A stretch of DNA of 64,000 nt from an uncultured SAR202 cluster bacterium (GTDB lineage: Bacteria > Chloroflexota > Dehalococcoidia > Lucifugimonadales > Lucifugimonadaceae). Below the pieces are notes generated by a model. The model searched no databases and was not told the DNA's origin. It worked only from the letters and a program-made list of their open reading frames with translations. A program made the translations under genes and the position numbers. The stretch covers positions 1 through 64,000 of the forward strand of contig CACNIC010000004.1 of assembly GCA_902620405.1 (NCBI GenBank), given 5' to 3'. This document shows, in pieces, positions 1 through 9,871 of this stretch; the first letter of the stretch is position 1, and each line of letters starts with the position of its first letter.

Positions 1-1
1 A

Positions 2-301
2 AGAAAAGATTTTGAAAAAGAAAAAAATATATTATCAGATAAGTCATTTGATAGCTTAGATAATGAAATTTTTGAATTTTTGTATGGAAATTCAAAAATA
101 AAATTATGGAAAGATTTTGCTTTAAATTTTAGACTTAAAAATAAAAGTTATTATGTTCCAAGCAAAATTTATTGTAATGAATCGGATAATTTTGATTATT
201 GGTTATCAAAAATGAGGATAATTAAATGTACTCGAGAACTAAATGCCAGCTTACTTTCAAGAGGGCTACAGCATATAAGAGGATTAGGAATTTATGAGTA
301 A
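2..301 (+). CDS. C-terminal part of an unidentified protein, truncated by the window start
   Basis: Reading frame is open from base 2 through the listed ORF (80..301) with no stop; overlaps the valS start by 8 nt. Confidence 0.6.
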   Translation, partial: RKDFEKEKNILSDKSFDSLDNEIFEFLYGNSKIKLWKDFALNFRLKNKSYYVPSKIYCNESDNFDYWLSKMRIIKCTRELNASLLSRGLQHIRGLGIYE

Positions 302-2876
302 AAAAGAGCTTAATTTTGAAAAAAATTATGATCATTTAGAAGTAGAAAAAAGAATTGTTCGCAATTGGGAAGATAATAAAATATTTTATGGAATTAATCT
401 AAATAATAAAAAATTATTTTCAATAGACACTCCTCCTCCTACAGCAAGTGGACACCTACATATTGGGCATGTTTTTTCATATACCCATCAAGATATATTA
501 GCAAGGTTTAAAAGAATGAATGGATATGAAATATTTTATCCAATGGGCTGGGATGATAATGGATTGCCTACTGAAAGAAGAGTGCAGGATTATTTTAATG
601 TAAGATGCGACCCGGATGAAAAAAGTGTTAATAATATACAAGAATTTATAAAAAAAATAGATAGAAAATCAAATCCGGTTAAAGTTTCCAGAAAAAATTT
701 TATTGAATTATGTCATATTGTTACTACTGAAGATGAAAAAGTATTCAAAGATTTATTTATGAAAATAGGGTTGTCAGTTGATTGGGATCAAGAGTACGCA
801 ACAATTCAGGAAGTTCCCCGTGAAATAGCGCAAAGAAGTTTCATTGATTTATATAACAAAGGTCATGTCTATAATGTTCAAAGCCCATCATTATGGGATC
901 CTGAATTCCAAACTGCCGTGGCACAAGCTGAAATAGAGGACAGGGAAGTTCCAGGAGCTTATCATGATATTGAATTTGAAGCAGATGATGGTAATAGCTT
1001 TATTATTTCAACAACTCGGCCAGAATTACTTGCAGCTTGTGTAGGAATTGCTGCACACCCTGACGATAAAAGATTTATAGATTTAATTGGCAAAACTGCC
1101 ATAACACCATTATTTGAAGTTGAAGTCCCGATTTTTTCAAGTGAACTTGTTGATAAAGATAAAGGGACAGGAATTTTAATGGTCTGTACATTTGGTGATA
1201 ATGTCGATGTTCAATGGTGGAAGGAAGAAAGACTTAAAACAAGAATAATAATTAATAAATATGGCAGATTAAAAGAGATTGATTTTAATAGTGATGGATT
1301 TAAATCAAAACAGCCTGAAAAAGCCAATCAAATATACAAAACCATAGAGGGAAAAAATCTAAAACAAGCAAAAAGAATTATTGTTGACTTGCTTTCTGAT
1401 CCTTCAAATTTTAAAAAGAAGGCTGCACTAGTATCTAATCCAAGAGAAATCATGCATAGCGTTAGATTTTATGAAAGAAGCAAAACCCCGCTTGAAATTT
1501 TAAGCACAAGGCAATGGTTTGTTAAATTGCTGGATAAGAAAAAAATGCTTTTAGAAAAATCGAGCCAAATTGACTGGCACCCAAGTTTTATGAGTAAAAG
1601 ATTTGAAAATTGGACAGAAAATTTAAATATGGACTGGTGTATTAGTAGGCAAAGATTTTTTGGTGTACCATTTCCTGTCTGGTATAAACTTGATGAAAAT
1701 TCTGAACCGAATTACAACAACCCTATATTCCCAGATGTATCTGAATTGCCAATTGACCCTTCTGAAGATACACCTAAAGAATTTGAAGAAAATCAAAGAG
1801 GCGAACCAAACGGATTTATTGGTGAAAAAGATGTGTTTGATACATGGTTTACAAGTTCAATGACGCCTCAAATTGGTGGTAAATGGGGCACAAGTGAAGA
1901 TTTTTTCGATAAAATTTTACCTTATGATATCAGGCCTCAAAGTCATGAAATTATAAGAACTTGGGCATTTTATACTGTAGTGAAATCAGTTCTTCATCAT
2001 AATGAGATTCCTTGGAAAAATGTAATTATTAGCGGATGGGTTCTTGACCCTGATAGAAAAAAAATGAGTAAAAGTAAAGGTAATGTTGTTGTTCCTAATG
2101 ATTTAATTGAAGAATATAGTGCAGATGCTGTGCGTTATTGGTCTGCAAATGCAAGATTAGGAGCAGATACTGCCAATGATGAGCAAGTGTTCAAAGTAGG
2201 TAAAAAATTAGTAGTAAAAATATTTAATGCAAGTAAATATGTACTTAACAATTATCATGAAGTAGATATTTTGGACAAATCCAACATAAAAAATCCTTTA
2301 GACATTTCAATAGTCATCATATTCAATAGTTATTTACAAAAAATTTCTAAAAGATTAAACAATCACCAATTTGCTGAGGCTCTAAATATTCTTGAAGATT
2401 TTTTCTGGAATTATTTCACAGATAACTACATTGAATTAGTTAAAAATAGAAGACAGAGTGCAAGTACAGTTGATTCTTTATCTGCATCAACAACATTGAT
2501 TCTAATTTTACAAAATATTCTAAAATTATTTGCACCATTTGTTCCAATGATTACAGATGAAATATGGTCTATTATGAAGCCTAACGAAGAATCGATTCAT
2601 CTTTCAAAATGGCCTGAAGTAATAGATATTGAAATAAATACTATTTCAACTAACGAATTTGAGGTAGCTAAAGAAAGTATTGCAAGTGTAAGAAAAGAAA
2701 AAACTTCAAAGGGAATCGGCTTAGGAAAAGAGGTTGATGAAATTACAATTACAATCAACAGTGAAAAAAGTAATTATTTAAAACAAGTTTTAAATGATGT
2801 CAAAGATGCATCAAGGGCAAAAAAAATTACGATAAATCTATCTGAAGAAAAAGATGAAATAAGTGCAGAAATTTAG
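294..2876 (+). CDS. valS: Valyl-tRNA synthetase
   Basis: Class I signatures GHLHIGHV and KMSKSKGN; 860 aa; ValRS-like editing and anticodon-binding regions. Confidence 0.95.
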   Translation: MSKKELNFEKNYDHLEVEKRIVRNWEDNKIFYGINLNNKKLFSIDTPPPTASGHLHIGHVFSYTHQDILARFKRMNGYEIFYPMGWDDNGLPTERRVQDYFNVRCDPDEKSVNNIQEFIKKIDRKSNPVKVSRKNFIELCHIVTTEDEKVFKDLFMKIGLSVDWDQEYATIQEVPREIAQRSFIDLYNKGHVYNVQSPSLWDPEFQTAVAQAEIEDREVPGAYHDIEFEADDGNSFIISTTRPELLAACVGIAAHPDDKRFIDLIGKTAITPLFEVEVPIFSSELVDKDKGTGILMVCTFGDNVDVQWWKEERLKTRIIINKYGRLKEIDFNSDGFKSKQPEKANQIYKTIEGKNLKQAKRIIVDLLSDPSNFKKKAALVSNPREIMHSVRFYERSKTPLEILSTRQWFVKLLDKKKMLLEKSSQIDWHPSFMSKRFENWTENLNMDWCISRQRFFGVPFPVWYKLDENSEPNYNNPIFPDVSELPIDPSEDTPKEFEENQRGEPNGFIGEKDVFDTWFTSSMTPQIGGKWGTSEDFFDKILPYDIRPQSHEIIRTWAFYTVVKSVLHHNEIPWKNVIISGWVLDPDRKKMSKSKGNVVVPNDLIEEYSADAVRYWSANARLGADTANDEQVFKVGKKLVVKIFNASKYVLNNYHEVDILDKSNIKNPLDISIVIIFNSYLQKISKRLNNHQFAEALNILEDFFWNYFTDNYIELVKNRRQSASTVDSLSASTTLILILQNILKLFAPFVPMITDEIWSIMKPNEESIHLSKWPEVIDIEINTISTNEFEVAKESIASVRKEKTSKGIGLGKEVDEITITINSEKSNYLKQVLNDVKDASRAKKITINLSEEKDEISAEI

Positions 2877-3124
2877 TTATCTGATATTTCTAAGTCAACT
2901 CCAAAAAAATCAACCCATGGCTTAAATTGTTCAACGAAACTTTTTCCATCTTCAATTGTGGTTAGTCCTTTAATTGCTCTTCCTGGATCATAACCTTGAG
3001 CCTTTGCCATCGCTTCAATGCCTCTTTTAGTTAATCTAACACCACCGACAACAAACTCATCTTCGTTGTCGTCAAGAACAACCAAATCAAGGCCCTTACT
3101 TTTTTCTTTCCAAAATAACTTCAT
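2873..3124 (-). CDS. Small conserved-looking hypothetical protein (83 aa)
   Basis: ORF fills the gap between valS and coaBC; 1-nt gap to coaBC on the same strand; no family recognised. Confidence 0.6.
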   Translation of the reverse strand: MKLFWKEKSKGLDLVVLDDNEDEFVVGGVRLTKRGIEAMAKAQGYDPGRAIKGLTTIEDGKSFVEQFKPWVDFFGVDLEISDN

Positions 3125-3125
3125 A

Positions 3126-4322
3126 TCAATTAATAATTGTTTTTAATTTATCAATGATATTGGATGCAATAATTTTTTTATTTTCAATATCACTTTTAAA
3201 TATATCACCTTTTTTCGTAATTATCTTAACTTGATTATAATCAGACTCAAAACCAATTTGGGAATTAGATACATCATTAATTACAATCATGTCTAGGTCC
3301 TTAGAATTTAATTTGTTTACACCAAATTCATCATGATTGGATGTTTCAGCAGCGAAACCTATTTTGATACATTTAGAATCTTTAATTAAATTCAAAATAT
3401 CATCGTTTTTAACTAAATTTAATTCCATTTTTTCTATACCATCTTTTTTTACTTTTCCTTCATTGAAAATTTCTGGTTTAAAATCAGCAACAGCTGCAGC
3501 CATAATGATGCAATCCATAGAATCAATCAAATTTATTATTTCTACTTTCATTTCTTCAGCAGTTGAAACTGATATTTTTTTTATTCCGTTTGGAACAAAT
3601 AAATTTGATGTTGTCACTAAAGTAACATTTGCGCCTCTTTGCGAGCATATTTCTGCTAAAGAATGCCCCATTTTTCCTGATGATCTATTTCCAATAAACC
3701 TAACTGAATCAATAGGCTCTCTTGTTCCACCAGCTGAAATCAAAATATTTTTTCCTTTTAAGTCATCAGCAATTGATAAGACCCTCTCAACTTCGGCAGT
3801 AATTTCTTCTTGATTTCTTAGTCGTCCTTTTCCTGTCAAACCTGAAGCTAAATAACCTGATTCAGGCTCAAGAACAATGACACCATTTTTTTTCAATAAT
3901 TCAATATTTTTTTTCACAGCAAAATGGTCATACATGTTTCCATCCATTGCTGGTGCAATAATTATGGGTTTTTCTGTTGCTAATAATGTTGTAGAAATTA
4001 TGTCGTCAGATACTCCATGAGCTATTTTAGATATCATATTAGCTGTTATTGGAGAAACAATCAGAAGGTCTGAATTTTTCGCGATATCCAAATGATCAAT
4101 ATTCAAATCAGACTCATTATTCCATAAATCATCGACAACTTTATTATGAGTTATGCCTTCAAAAGTAGCTTTTCCAACAAATTTTTGTGCAGATTTGGTC
4201 ATAAGTACTTTTACATCTGCTCCTTGTTGAACCCATTTGCTAGCTAAATCGACTGACTTGTATGCAGATATACTCCCGCAAACGCATAAAGCAATTTTTT
4301 TATTTTTTAATATATTTTTCAT
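3126..4322 (-). CDS. coaBC: Bifunctional phosphopantothenoylcysteine decarboxylase / phosphopantothenate-cysteine ligase
   Basis: N-terminal flavoprotein (VCGSISAYKS, APAMDGNMY) and C-terminal ligase motifs (ISAGGTREPIDSVRFIGNRSSGKMG). Confidence 0.95.
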   Translation of the reverse strand: MKNILKNKKIALCVCGSISAYKSVDLASKWVQQGADVKVLMTKSAQKFVGKATFEGITHNKVVDDLWNNESDLNIDHLDIAKNSDLLIVSPITANMISKIAHGVSDDIISTTLLATEKPIIIAPAMDGNMYDHFAVKKNIELLKKNGVIVLEPESGYLASGLTGKGRLRNQEEITAEVERVLSIADDLKGKNILISAGGTREPIDSVRFIGNRSSGKMGHSLAEICSQRGANVTLVTTSNLFVPNGIKKISVSTAEEMKVEIINLIDSMDCIIMAAAVADFKPEIFNEGKVKKDGIEKMELNLVKNDDILNLIKDSKCIKIGFAAETSNHDEFGVNKLNSKDLDMIVINDVSNSQIGFESDYNQVKIITKKGDIFKSDIENKKIIASNIIDKLKTIIN

Positions 4323-5086
4323 TTCTTATTAAGATTGTAAATTATTCTCATTCCATCCAAAGTTAAATTTTGATCTATTTTATCAAAAATTGGAATTTGA
4401 TTATTAATAATTTCAGCAAACCCTCCAGTGCCAATAATAATATACTCACTTTCTTTTAATTTTAATTCTTCAATAATTCTTTTAACAATACCTTCAGTCA
4501 GCGAAATATATCCCCAATAAATCGATGATTTAAGAGCTTCATCTGTATTATTTCCTAAAACTTTTTGATTATTGCTCCATTCATCAAAATTTATTTCACT
4601 TAATAAAGATGCTTTAAGAGCTAAAGCTTTTGAGGCAACTTCAAGCCCAGGGAATATAGAACCACCTAAAAATTCGCTATTATTTGAGATTACTTCAAAG
4701 ACTGTTGCAGTTCCAAAATCAACAACAATTTTGAACTTTTTTTTATCATAATTATTGTTTGCTGCAACGCAATCGGCTATCCTGTCGGGACCAATATCTG
4801 AAATTGGTGAATAATTAAAGTTGATTCCAGTAATTAAATCAGAATTAATAAAAGTTGGTGTAATTTTTAAACTATCTTCAATAATCTTGATTACATTTTT
4901 ATTAACCTCTGGGACAACAGACGATACTAAAACAGAATCGAATTTAGATATGCCTACTTCTTTTAAAACTGAATTAATTTTTTTAATGTTATCGCAATAA
5001 AAAACATCAATTTTATTTTTAATATTTGGATTTTTACATAATCCAATTTTTATTCTGCTATTACCTATATCTATTAAGAGAATCAT
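4319..5086 (-). CDS. coaX: Type III pantothenate kinase
   Basis: N-terminal LLIDIGNSRIKIG, GPDRIAD, VDFGTATVFEV, GGSIFPGL motifs. Confidence 0.93.
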   Translation of the reverse strand: MILLIDIGNSRIKIGLCKNPNIKNKIDVFYCDNIKKINSVLKEVGISKFDSVLVSSVVPEVNKNVIKIIEDSLKITPTFINSDLITGINFNYSPISDIGPDRIADCVAANNNYDKKKFKIVVDFGTATVFEVISNNSEFLGGSIFPGLEVASKALALKASLLSEINFDEWSNNQKVLGNNTDEALKSSIYWGYISLTEGIVKRIIEELKLKESEYIIIGTGGFAEIINNQIPIFDKIDQNLTLDGMRIIYNLNKK

Positions 5087-6591
5087 ATTTCTATACTTTT
5101 AAATACTTGAGGAATGAAAGATATCACATCAGATGCTGTCATTGAAGTACTTCCTTTACAATCTCTAGATAACTTTCCTGAATTAGAGTGTATATATGTG
5201 GCTATAATTGCGGCATCTTTAATTTTCATTTTAGGGTAAGATGCTATTCCTCCAATAAGCCCAGTAAGTACATCGCCCATTCCAGGCTTAGACATTCCGC
5301 CATTTGGTGATGTATTTATGACCATTTCTTTCCCATTAGCAATAAATGTAGAAGGGCCTTTTAACAACAAGCACATATTAGTTTTTTTAGTAAAATTTAG
5401 GATTTTTTTGAAAATGTCTTCATAATCTTTAAATTTATAAATTTTATTAAATTCGCCAAGATGAGGTGTAAGAATTGTTGTCGATGGTAATTTTTCCCAC
5501 CAATATTTAATCTCACTTAAGATATTTAGTGCATCTGCATCAATTACGATGTTATGTCTGTTTTTTGTATTATTAATGTAATTCAAAAAACTATTAATAA
5601 TTTCTTTGGATTTTTCATCCTGACTTAACCCAACTCCTAAAGATATTGAAGAAAACCTTTTAAAATATTTCTCTTCGCTAAAAGAAGATGTAAATAAAGT
5701 TATTTCTGGTGACTTTTCTATTATTTTCTTGGCAATTGAACCTTCAGTTAAAACTGCTGTATGGCCAGTGCCAGACATGTTTGATGACTTTGAGCATAAT
5801 AATGCTGCTCCTGGATACTTATTTGAACCACCAATTATCAAATGAGAACCAAATTTATTTTTGTACAATGTTTCAGGTCTTTTTGGAAACTTCTCTTCGA
5901 TTATATTAGGGGTAAGTGCCTCAAAATTAAAATTTTGTTTTTTTAATTCACTTCTTTTAAAACCAATATCAACATAATTAATTTTTTTGAAAGTTTCAGG
6001 ATTTAATATGCTTTTTTTTAACTGTGATCCAAGAATTATTATTTCGTCTGAGATAAATGTATTTTTATCTTTTAATCCACTTTCAGGATCAAAACCTGTT
6101 GGAATATCAAGTGAAAAAATTGTTACTTTGTCATTTTTTTTGCATAAACTATTTAAAAATTTAATTTTTAAACTTAATTCCGGTTTCAAATTGCCTCTTG
6201 AAGAAATACCAATTATTGCATCAAGAATTATTATGTTGTCTTTGTTTTCTTTAATTTCTTTAGTTAATAATTTTTTATCAAATTCTTTGACATTTATGTT
6301 TTCATTTTTTGAAAAAATTAAGTTCTTGTTTGACGAATTTTTTTCGATACACGACACAAATTGAACATTTTCACTTCCAATCTCTTTTTGAATCAATTTT
6401 CCAGCAATTAATCCGTCTCGACCATTCATCCCTGGTCCAAAAAAAATGAATACCGCGGAAGGATTTTTTTCAATAATTAACTGACTTATTCCTCTTGCGG
6501 CTCTATGTTGAAGAATGCTTTTATTATTACTTTTAATAAGGTATTTTTTTTCAACCCTTTTAATTTCTTTTGGCGACAGTATTGGTATCAT
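5083..6591 (-). CDS. nnr: Bifunctional NAD(P)H-hydrate epimerase / ADP-dependent NAD(P)H-hydrate dehydratase
   Basis: YjeF N-domain (GPGMNGRDGLIAG) and dehydratase domain (LTPHLGEF, NGGMSKPGMGDVLTGLIGG). Confidence 0.92.
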   Translation of the reverse strand: MIPILSPKEIKRVEKKYLIKSNNKSILQHRAARGISQLIIEKNPSAVFIFFGPGMNGRDGLIAGKLIQKEIGSENVQFVSCIEKNSSNKNLIFSKNENINVKEFDKKLLTKEIKENKDNIIILDAIIGISSRGNLKPELSLKIKFLNSLCKKNDKVTIFSLDIPTGFDPESGLKDKNTFISDEIIILGSQLKKSILNPETFKKINYVDIGFKRSELKKQNFNFEALTPNIIEEKFPKRPETLYKNKFGSHLIIGGSNKYPGAALLCSKSSNMSGTGHTAVLTEGSIAKKIIEKSPEITLFTSSFSEEKYFKRFSSISLGVGLSQDEKSKEIINSFLNYINNTKNRHNIVIDADALNILSEIKYWWEKLPSTTILTPHLGEFNKIYKFKDYEDIFKKILNFTKKTNMCLLLKGPSTFIANGKEMVINTSPNGGMSKPGMGDVLTGLIGGIASYPKMKIKDAAIIATYIHSNSGKLSRDCKGSTSMTASDVISFIPQVFKSIEI

Positions 6592-6965
6592 CAGTGCATA
6601 ATCACCATTGCTGTTGCTAATTCTTTTGAATGACTAATGCTAAGCTCAATTTTTTTTATACCAATAAAATTAGCTCTTTCTTTCGCTCTACCATGTAATT
6701 TTATAAATGGTTTTCCAGATGGTAATCTTTGAACTTCAATTTCTTTCCATGCAACTCCTCTAGTACCTGTTCCTAAAGCTTTCATTGTAGCTTCTTTTGA
6801 TGCAAATCTAGCAGCTAATTGGGTAGCTCTACCTCTACAATAATTTCTTTCATATTCGGTAAAGATTTTTTCAAGGAATCTTTTTGGATGTTTAGTCAAG
6901 ACATGTTTAATTCTATTAATTTCAATTATGTCTATTCCGCTGTGTATTTGATTGTTATCGTCCAT
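6591..6965 (-). CDS. acpS: Holo-[acyl-carrier-protein] synthase
   Basis: GIDIIEINRI, FASKEATMKALGTG, SISHSKELATA motifs. Confidence 0.93.
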   Translation of the reverse strand: MDDNNQIHSGIDIIEINRIKHVLTKHPKRFLEKIFTEYERNYCRGRATQLAARFASKEATMKALGTGTRGVAWKEIEVQRLPSGKPFIKLHGRAKERANFIGIKKIELSISHSKELATAMVIMH

Positions 6966-7009
6966 TTTAAGTTGTAATATAAAAATCTGTTAAAACTAAT
7001 TTAATTCAG

Positions 7010-7876
7010 ATGTTAATTGATGGAAAAGAAATTTCAAAACTAGCTTATAAAGATATTGTTAATGAAATTAAAATAATAACAAAAAAAATTAAAAGACCTC
7101 CAACATTAAATATTATTTTAATAGGTGAAAATCCATCCTCATTGACATATGTGAATAATAAATTGAAAAAGTGCGAAGAAATTGGCATTAAAGGAAATTT
7201 AATCAAAAAACCTAACAATATAGGACAAAAGGATGTTTTGAGCATTATTAGTGAGTTAAATGCAGATAAAAGAGCCGATGGAATTATTCTTCAGTTGCCA
7301 ATACCAAATCATTTAAATGAAAGAATTTTAATTGAGAGCATAAATCCATTAAAAGATGTTGATGGCCTTACAGCAACAAATATAGGTCTTTTGAGTATCG
7401 GTAATCCAAGATTTATACCTGCAACTGCTTATGGAATTATGGAGATATTAAAAAAAGAAAAAATTAGTTCTGAAGGTAAAAATATTGTTGTTATTGGGAG
7501 AAGTAATATTGTTGGTAAGCCTATGGTGGCTTTATTGAGTGGGAAAAGTGAAAATGCTACTGTTACTGTTTGTCATAGCAAAACAATTAACTTAGAGCAG
7601 CATACAGTTAATGCTGACATTATAATTGTTGCAGTTGGGAAGCCAAATGTTCTCGATGGCTCAATGGTTAAGAAAGGAGTAATAGTGATTGATGTTGGAA
7701 TTAATAGAATAGAAAATAAGGAAAATTCAAAAGGGTTTTCAATAGTTGGAGATGTTGAATTTAATTCGATTTCGAAAAAAGCATCTTTAATTACACCTGT
7801 TCCGGGAGGTGTTGGTCCAATGACAATAGCTATGTTGATGAAAAATGTGTGTGAGGCTGCGAAATTAAATATATAA
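7010..7876 (+). CDS. folD: Methylenetetrahydrofolate dehydrogenase / cyclohydrolase
   Basis: GIILQLPIP, DVDGLTATNIG, VIGRSNIVGKP, TPVPGGVGPMTIAML motifs. Confidence 0.96.
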   Translation: MLIDGKEISKLAYKDIVNEIKIITKKIKRPPTLNIILIGENPSSLTYVNNKLKKCEEIGIKGNLIKKPNNIGQKDVLSIISELNADKRADGIILQLPIPNHLNERILIESINPLKDVDGLTATNIGLLSIGNPRFIPATAYGIMEILKKEKISSEGKNIVVIGRSNIVGKPMVALLSGKSENATVTVCHSKTINLEQHTVNADIIIVAVGKPNVLDGSMVKKGVIVIDVGINRIENKENSKGFSIVGDVEFNSISKKASLITPVPGGVGPMTIAMLMKNVCEAAKLNI

Positions 7877-7923
7877 AATTATTTTTTATACTCTCAATTC
7901 TGTTGTAATATTATAAATGAATT

Positions 7924-8880
7924 ATGAATAAAGAAGATCATCTAGATTTATATAGAAAAATGTACTTGATAAGGCTCTTTGAAGAGTCTTGTGGTGAAAA
8001 CTATTCAAAAGGTTTCATTAGAGGTTTTTTGCATCTATACATAGGGCAAGAAGCAGTTGCAGTTGGGTCTATCGACTCTTTAGAAGAAAAAGATTATATA
8101 GTTACTCACTATCGTGATCATGGCCACGCAATTGCAAGGGGACTCAGCACAAATGGATTAATGGCTGAATTGTTTGGTAAAGAGACAGGGGTCAGTAAAG
8201 GTAAAGGTGGTTCAATGCACCTGTTTGATTCAGAAAAAAACTTTATGGGAGGGCATGCTATTGTTGGTGCCCAAATGCCTTTAGCAGCAGGTTTTGCTTT
8301 GGCATCTCAATATAGAAAAGAAGATTCAGTTACTATGGTTTACTTTGGAGACGGAGCTACTAATCAAGGCACATTTCATGAAACAATGAACCTTGCAAGT
8401 GTATGGAAATTGCCAATTGTATTTTTCCTTGAAAACAATTTTTATGGTATGGGGACAAGCGTTGAAAGAATAAGATCAAATGGAAAATCCTTTTCTAATA
8501 TGGCAGAAGGATATGGAATTCCAAGTACAATTGTGGACGGAATGGATGTTATTGCTGTAAAAGAAACAACAAAGGAAGTTGTTGATAAAGTAAGAAGTGG
8601 AAATGGACCCGCTTTAATTGAAGCAACAACATTCAGATTCCAAGGTCATTCAATGGCAGATCCTGCAAAATATAGAGAATCGAGTGAAGTTGATGAGTGG
8701 AGAAAAAAAGACCCAGTTGAGTCTTTTCCTGAATACATTATTTCAAGTAATATTGCATCAAAAGAAGAGATTGAGGATGTAAAGAAATCTGTTGAAGATG
8801 AGATGAATGCTGCTGTTAAATTCGCAACGGAAAGCAATGAACCTGATTTAGAAAGTTTGAGTAAGGACGTGTACCTATAA
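7924..8880 (+). CDS. pdhA: Pyruvate dehydrogenase E1 component alpha subunit
   Basis: TPP-binding GDGATNQGTFHE..., YRDHGHAIARG, GKGGSMHLF; followed directly by E1 beta and E2. Confidence 0.92.
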   Translation: MNKEDHLDLYRKMYLIRLFEESCGENYSKGFIRGFLHLYIGQEAVAVGSIDSLEEKDYIVTHYRDHGHAIARGLSTNGLMAELFGKETGVSKGKGGSMHLFDSEKNFMGGHAIVGAQMPLAAGFALASQYRKEDSVTMVYFGDGATNQGTFHETMNLASVWKLPIVFFLENNFYGMGTSVERIRSNGKSFSNMAEGYGIPSTIVDGMDVIAVKETTKEVVDKVRSGNGPALIEATTFRFQGHSMADPAKYRESSEVDEWRKKDPVESFPEYIISSNIASKEEIEDVKKSVEDEMNAAVKFATESNEPDLESLSKDVYL

Positions 8881-9857
8881 TGGCTGAAATAACACTAAGA
8901 CAAGCTTTGCAAAAGGGGTTGAGTGAGGCAATTGAAAATGACCCTGATGTATTTATTATGGGTGAGGATATTGGAGCTTATGGTGGAGCATATGCAATAA
9001 CTTCTGGTTTTTTAGAAAAATATGGCCCAGATCGTATTAAAGATACTCCAATTTCTGAAGCTGGATTTATTGGTGCTGGGATAGGGAGTGCAGCTGCAGG
9101 TTTAAAACCTATCGTAGAATTGATGTCAATAAGTTTTTCTCTTGTTGGATTTGACCAAATTGTCAATATGGCAGCAAACATAAGATATATGTCTGGAGGG
9201 CAAATTAATGTTCCTATGGTAATTCGTGCACCCACAGGTGCAGGAATGCAATTGGGTGCTACCCATTCTCAAAGTTTCGAAACTTGGCTATGTGAAGTAC
9301 CTGGCCTAAAAGTTGTTGCACCTTCAAACCCGAAGGATGCTCTTGGGTTATTAAGATCTTCAATCAAGGATCCAAATCCAGTTATATTTGCTGAATCAGC
9401 AGGACTGTATGGAACCAAAGGTGAAGTTTCTGAAGAATATTATGAAATAGAAATTGGTAAGGCAGAAATTAAACAAGAAGGCACAGACATAACTCTAATA
9501 TCTTATGGTCATGGCATCCCAATGATTAATAAAGTTTCTGAAGAACTTGCTAAGAAAAATGTAAGTTCAGAAATAATTGATCTAAGAAGTTTGAGTCCAA
9601 TTGATTATGATTTAATTAATAATTCCGTTCAAAAAACTGGAAGGGCACTTCTTCTTGATACAGCAAGAAAGAATGGTGGGGTTATGGCAGAAATTGCTAC
9701 AAACATAAATGAAGATAGTGGTGACTATTTAGATGGACCAATTTTGAGGGTTGGAAGTGAAGATGTTCCATGGCCTTATAATAGAAAGCTTGAACAGCAT
9801 GCAATGTCTAGCGTCCCTAAAATTATGAACAAAATTGAACAAGGCTATAGTTTATAA
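8880..9857 (+). CDS. pdhB: Pyruvate dehydrogenase E1 component beta subunit
   Basis: Transketolase-like E1 beta (FIMGEDIGAYGGAY, DTPISEAGFIGAGIG, LRSLSPID). Confidence 0.92.
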   Translation: MAEITLRQALQKGLSEAIENDPDVFIMGEDIGAYGGAYAITSGFLEKYGPDRIKDTPISEAGFIGAGIGSAAAGLKPIVELMSISFSLVGFDQIVNMAANIRYMSGGQINVPMVIRAPTGAGMQLGATHSQSFETWLCEVPGLKVVAPSNPKDALGLLRSSIKDPNPVIFAESAGLYGTKGEVSEEYYEIEIGKAEIKQEGTDITLISYGHGIPMINKVSEELAKKNVSSEIIDLRSLSPIDYDLINNSVQKTGRALLLDTARKNGGVMAEIATNINEDSGDYLDGPILRVGSEDVPWPYNRKLEQHAMSSVPKIMNKIEQGYSL

Positions 9858-9871
9858 CCAAGGAGGTTAAA

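Noticed and set aside
3337-3813. 158-aa plus-strand ORF
   Set aside because: Fully antisense to coaBC, which has clear conserved motifs; hydrophobic low-complexity translation typical of a shadow ORF
5987-6364. 125-aa plus-strand ORF
   Set aside because: Antisense to the NnrD/E gene; no recognisable domain
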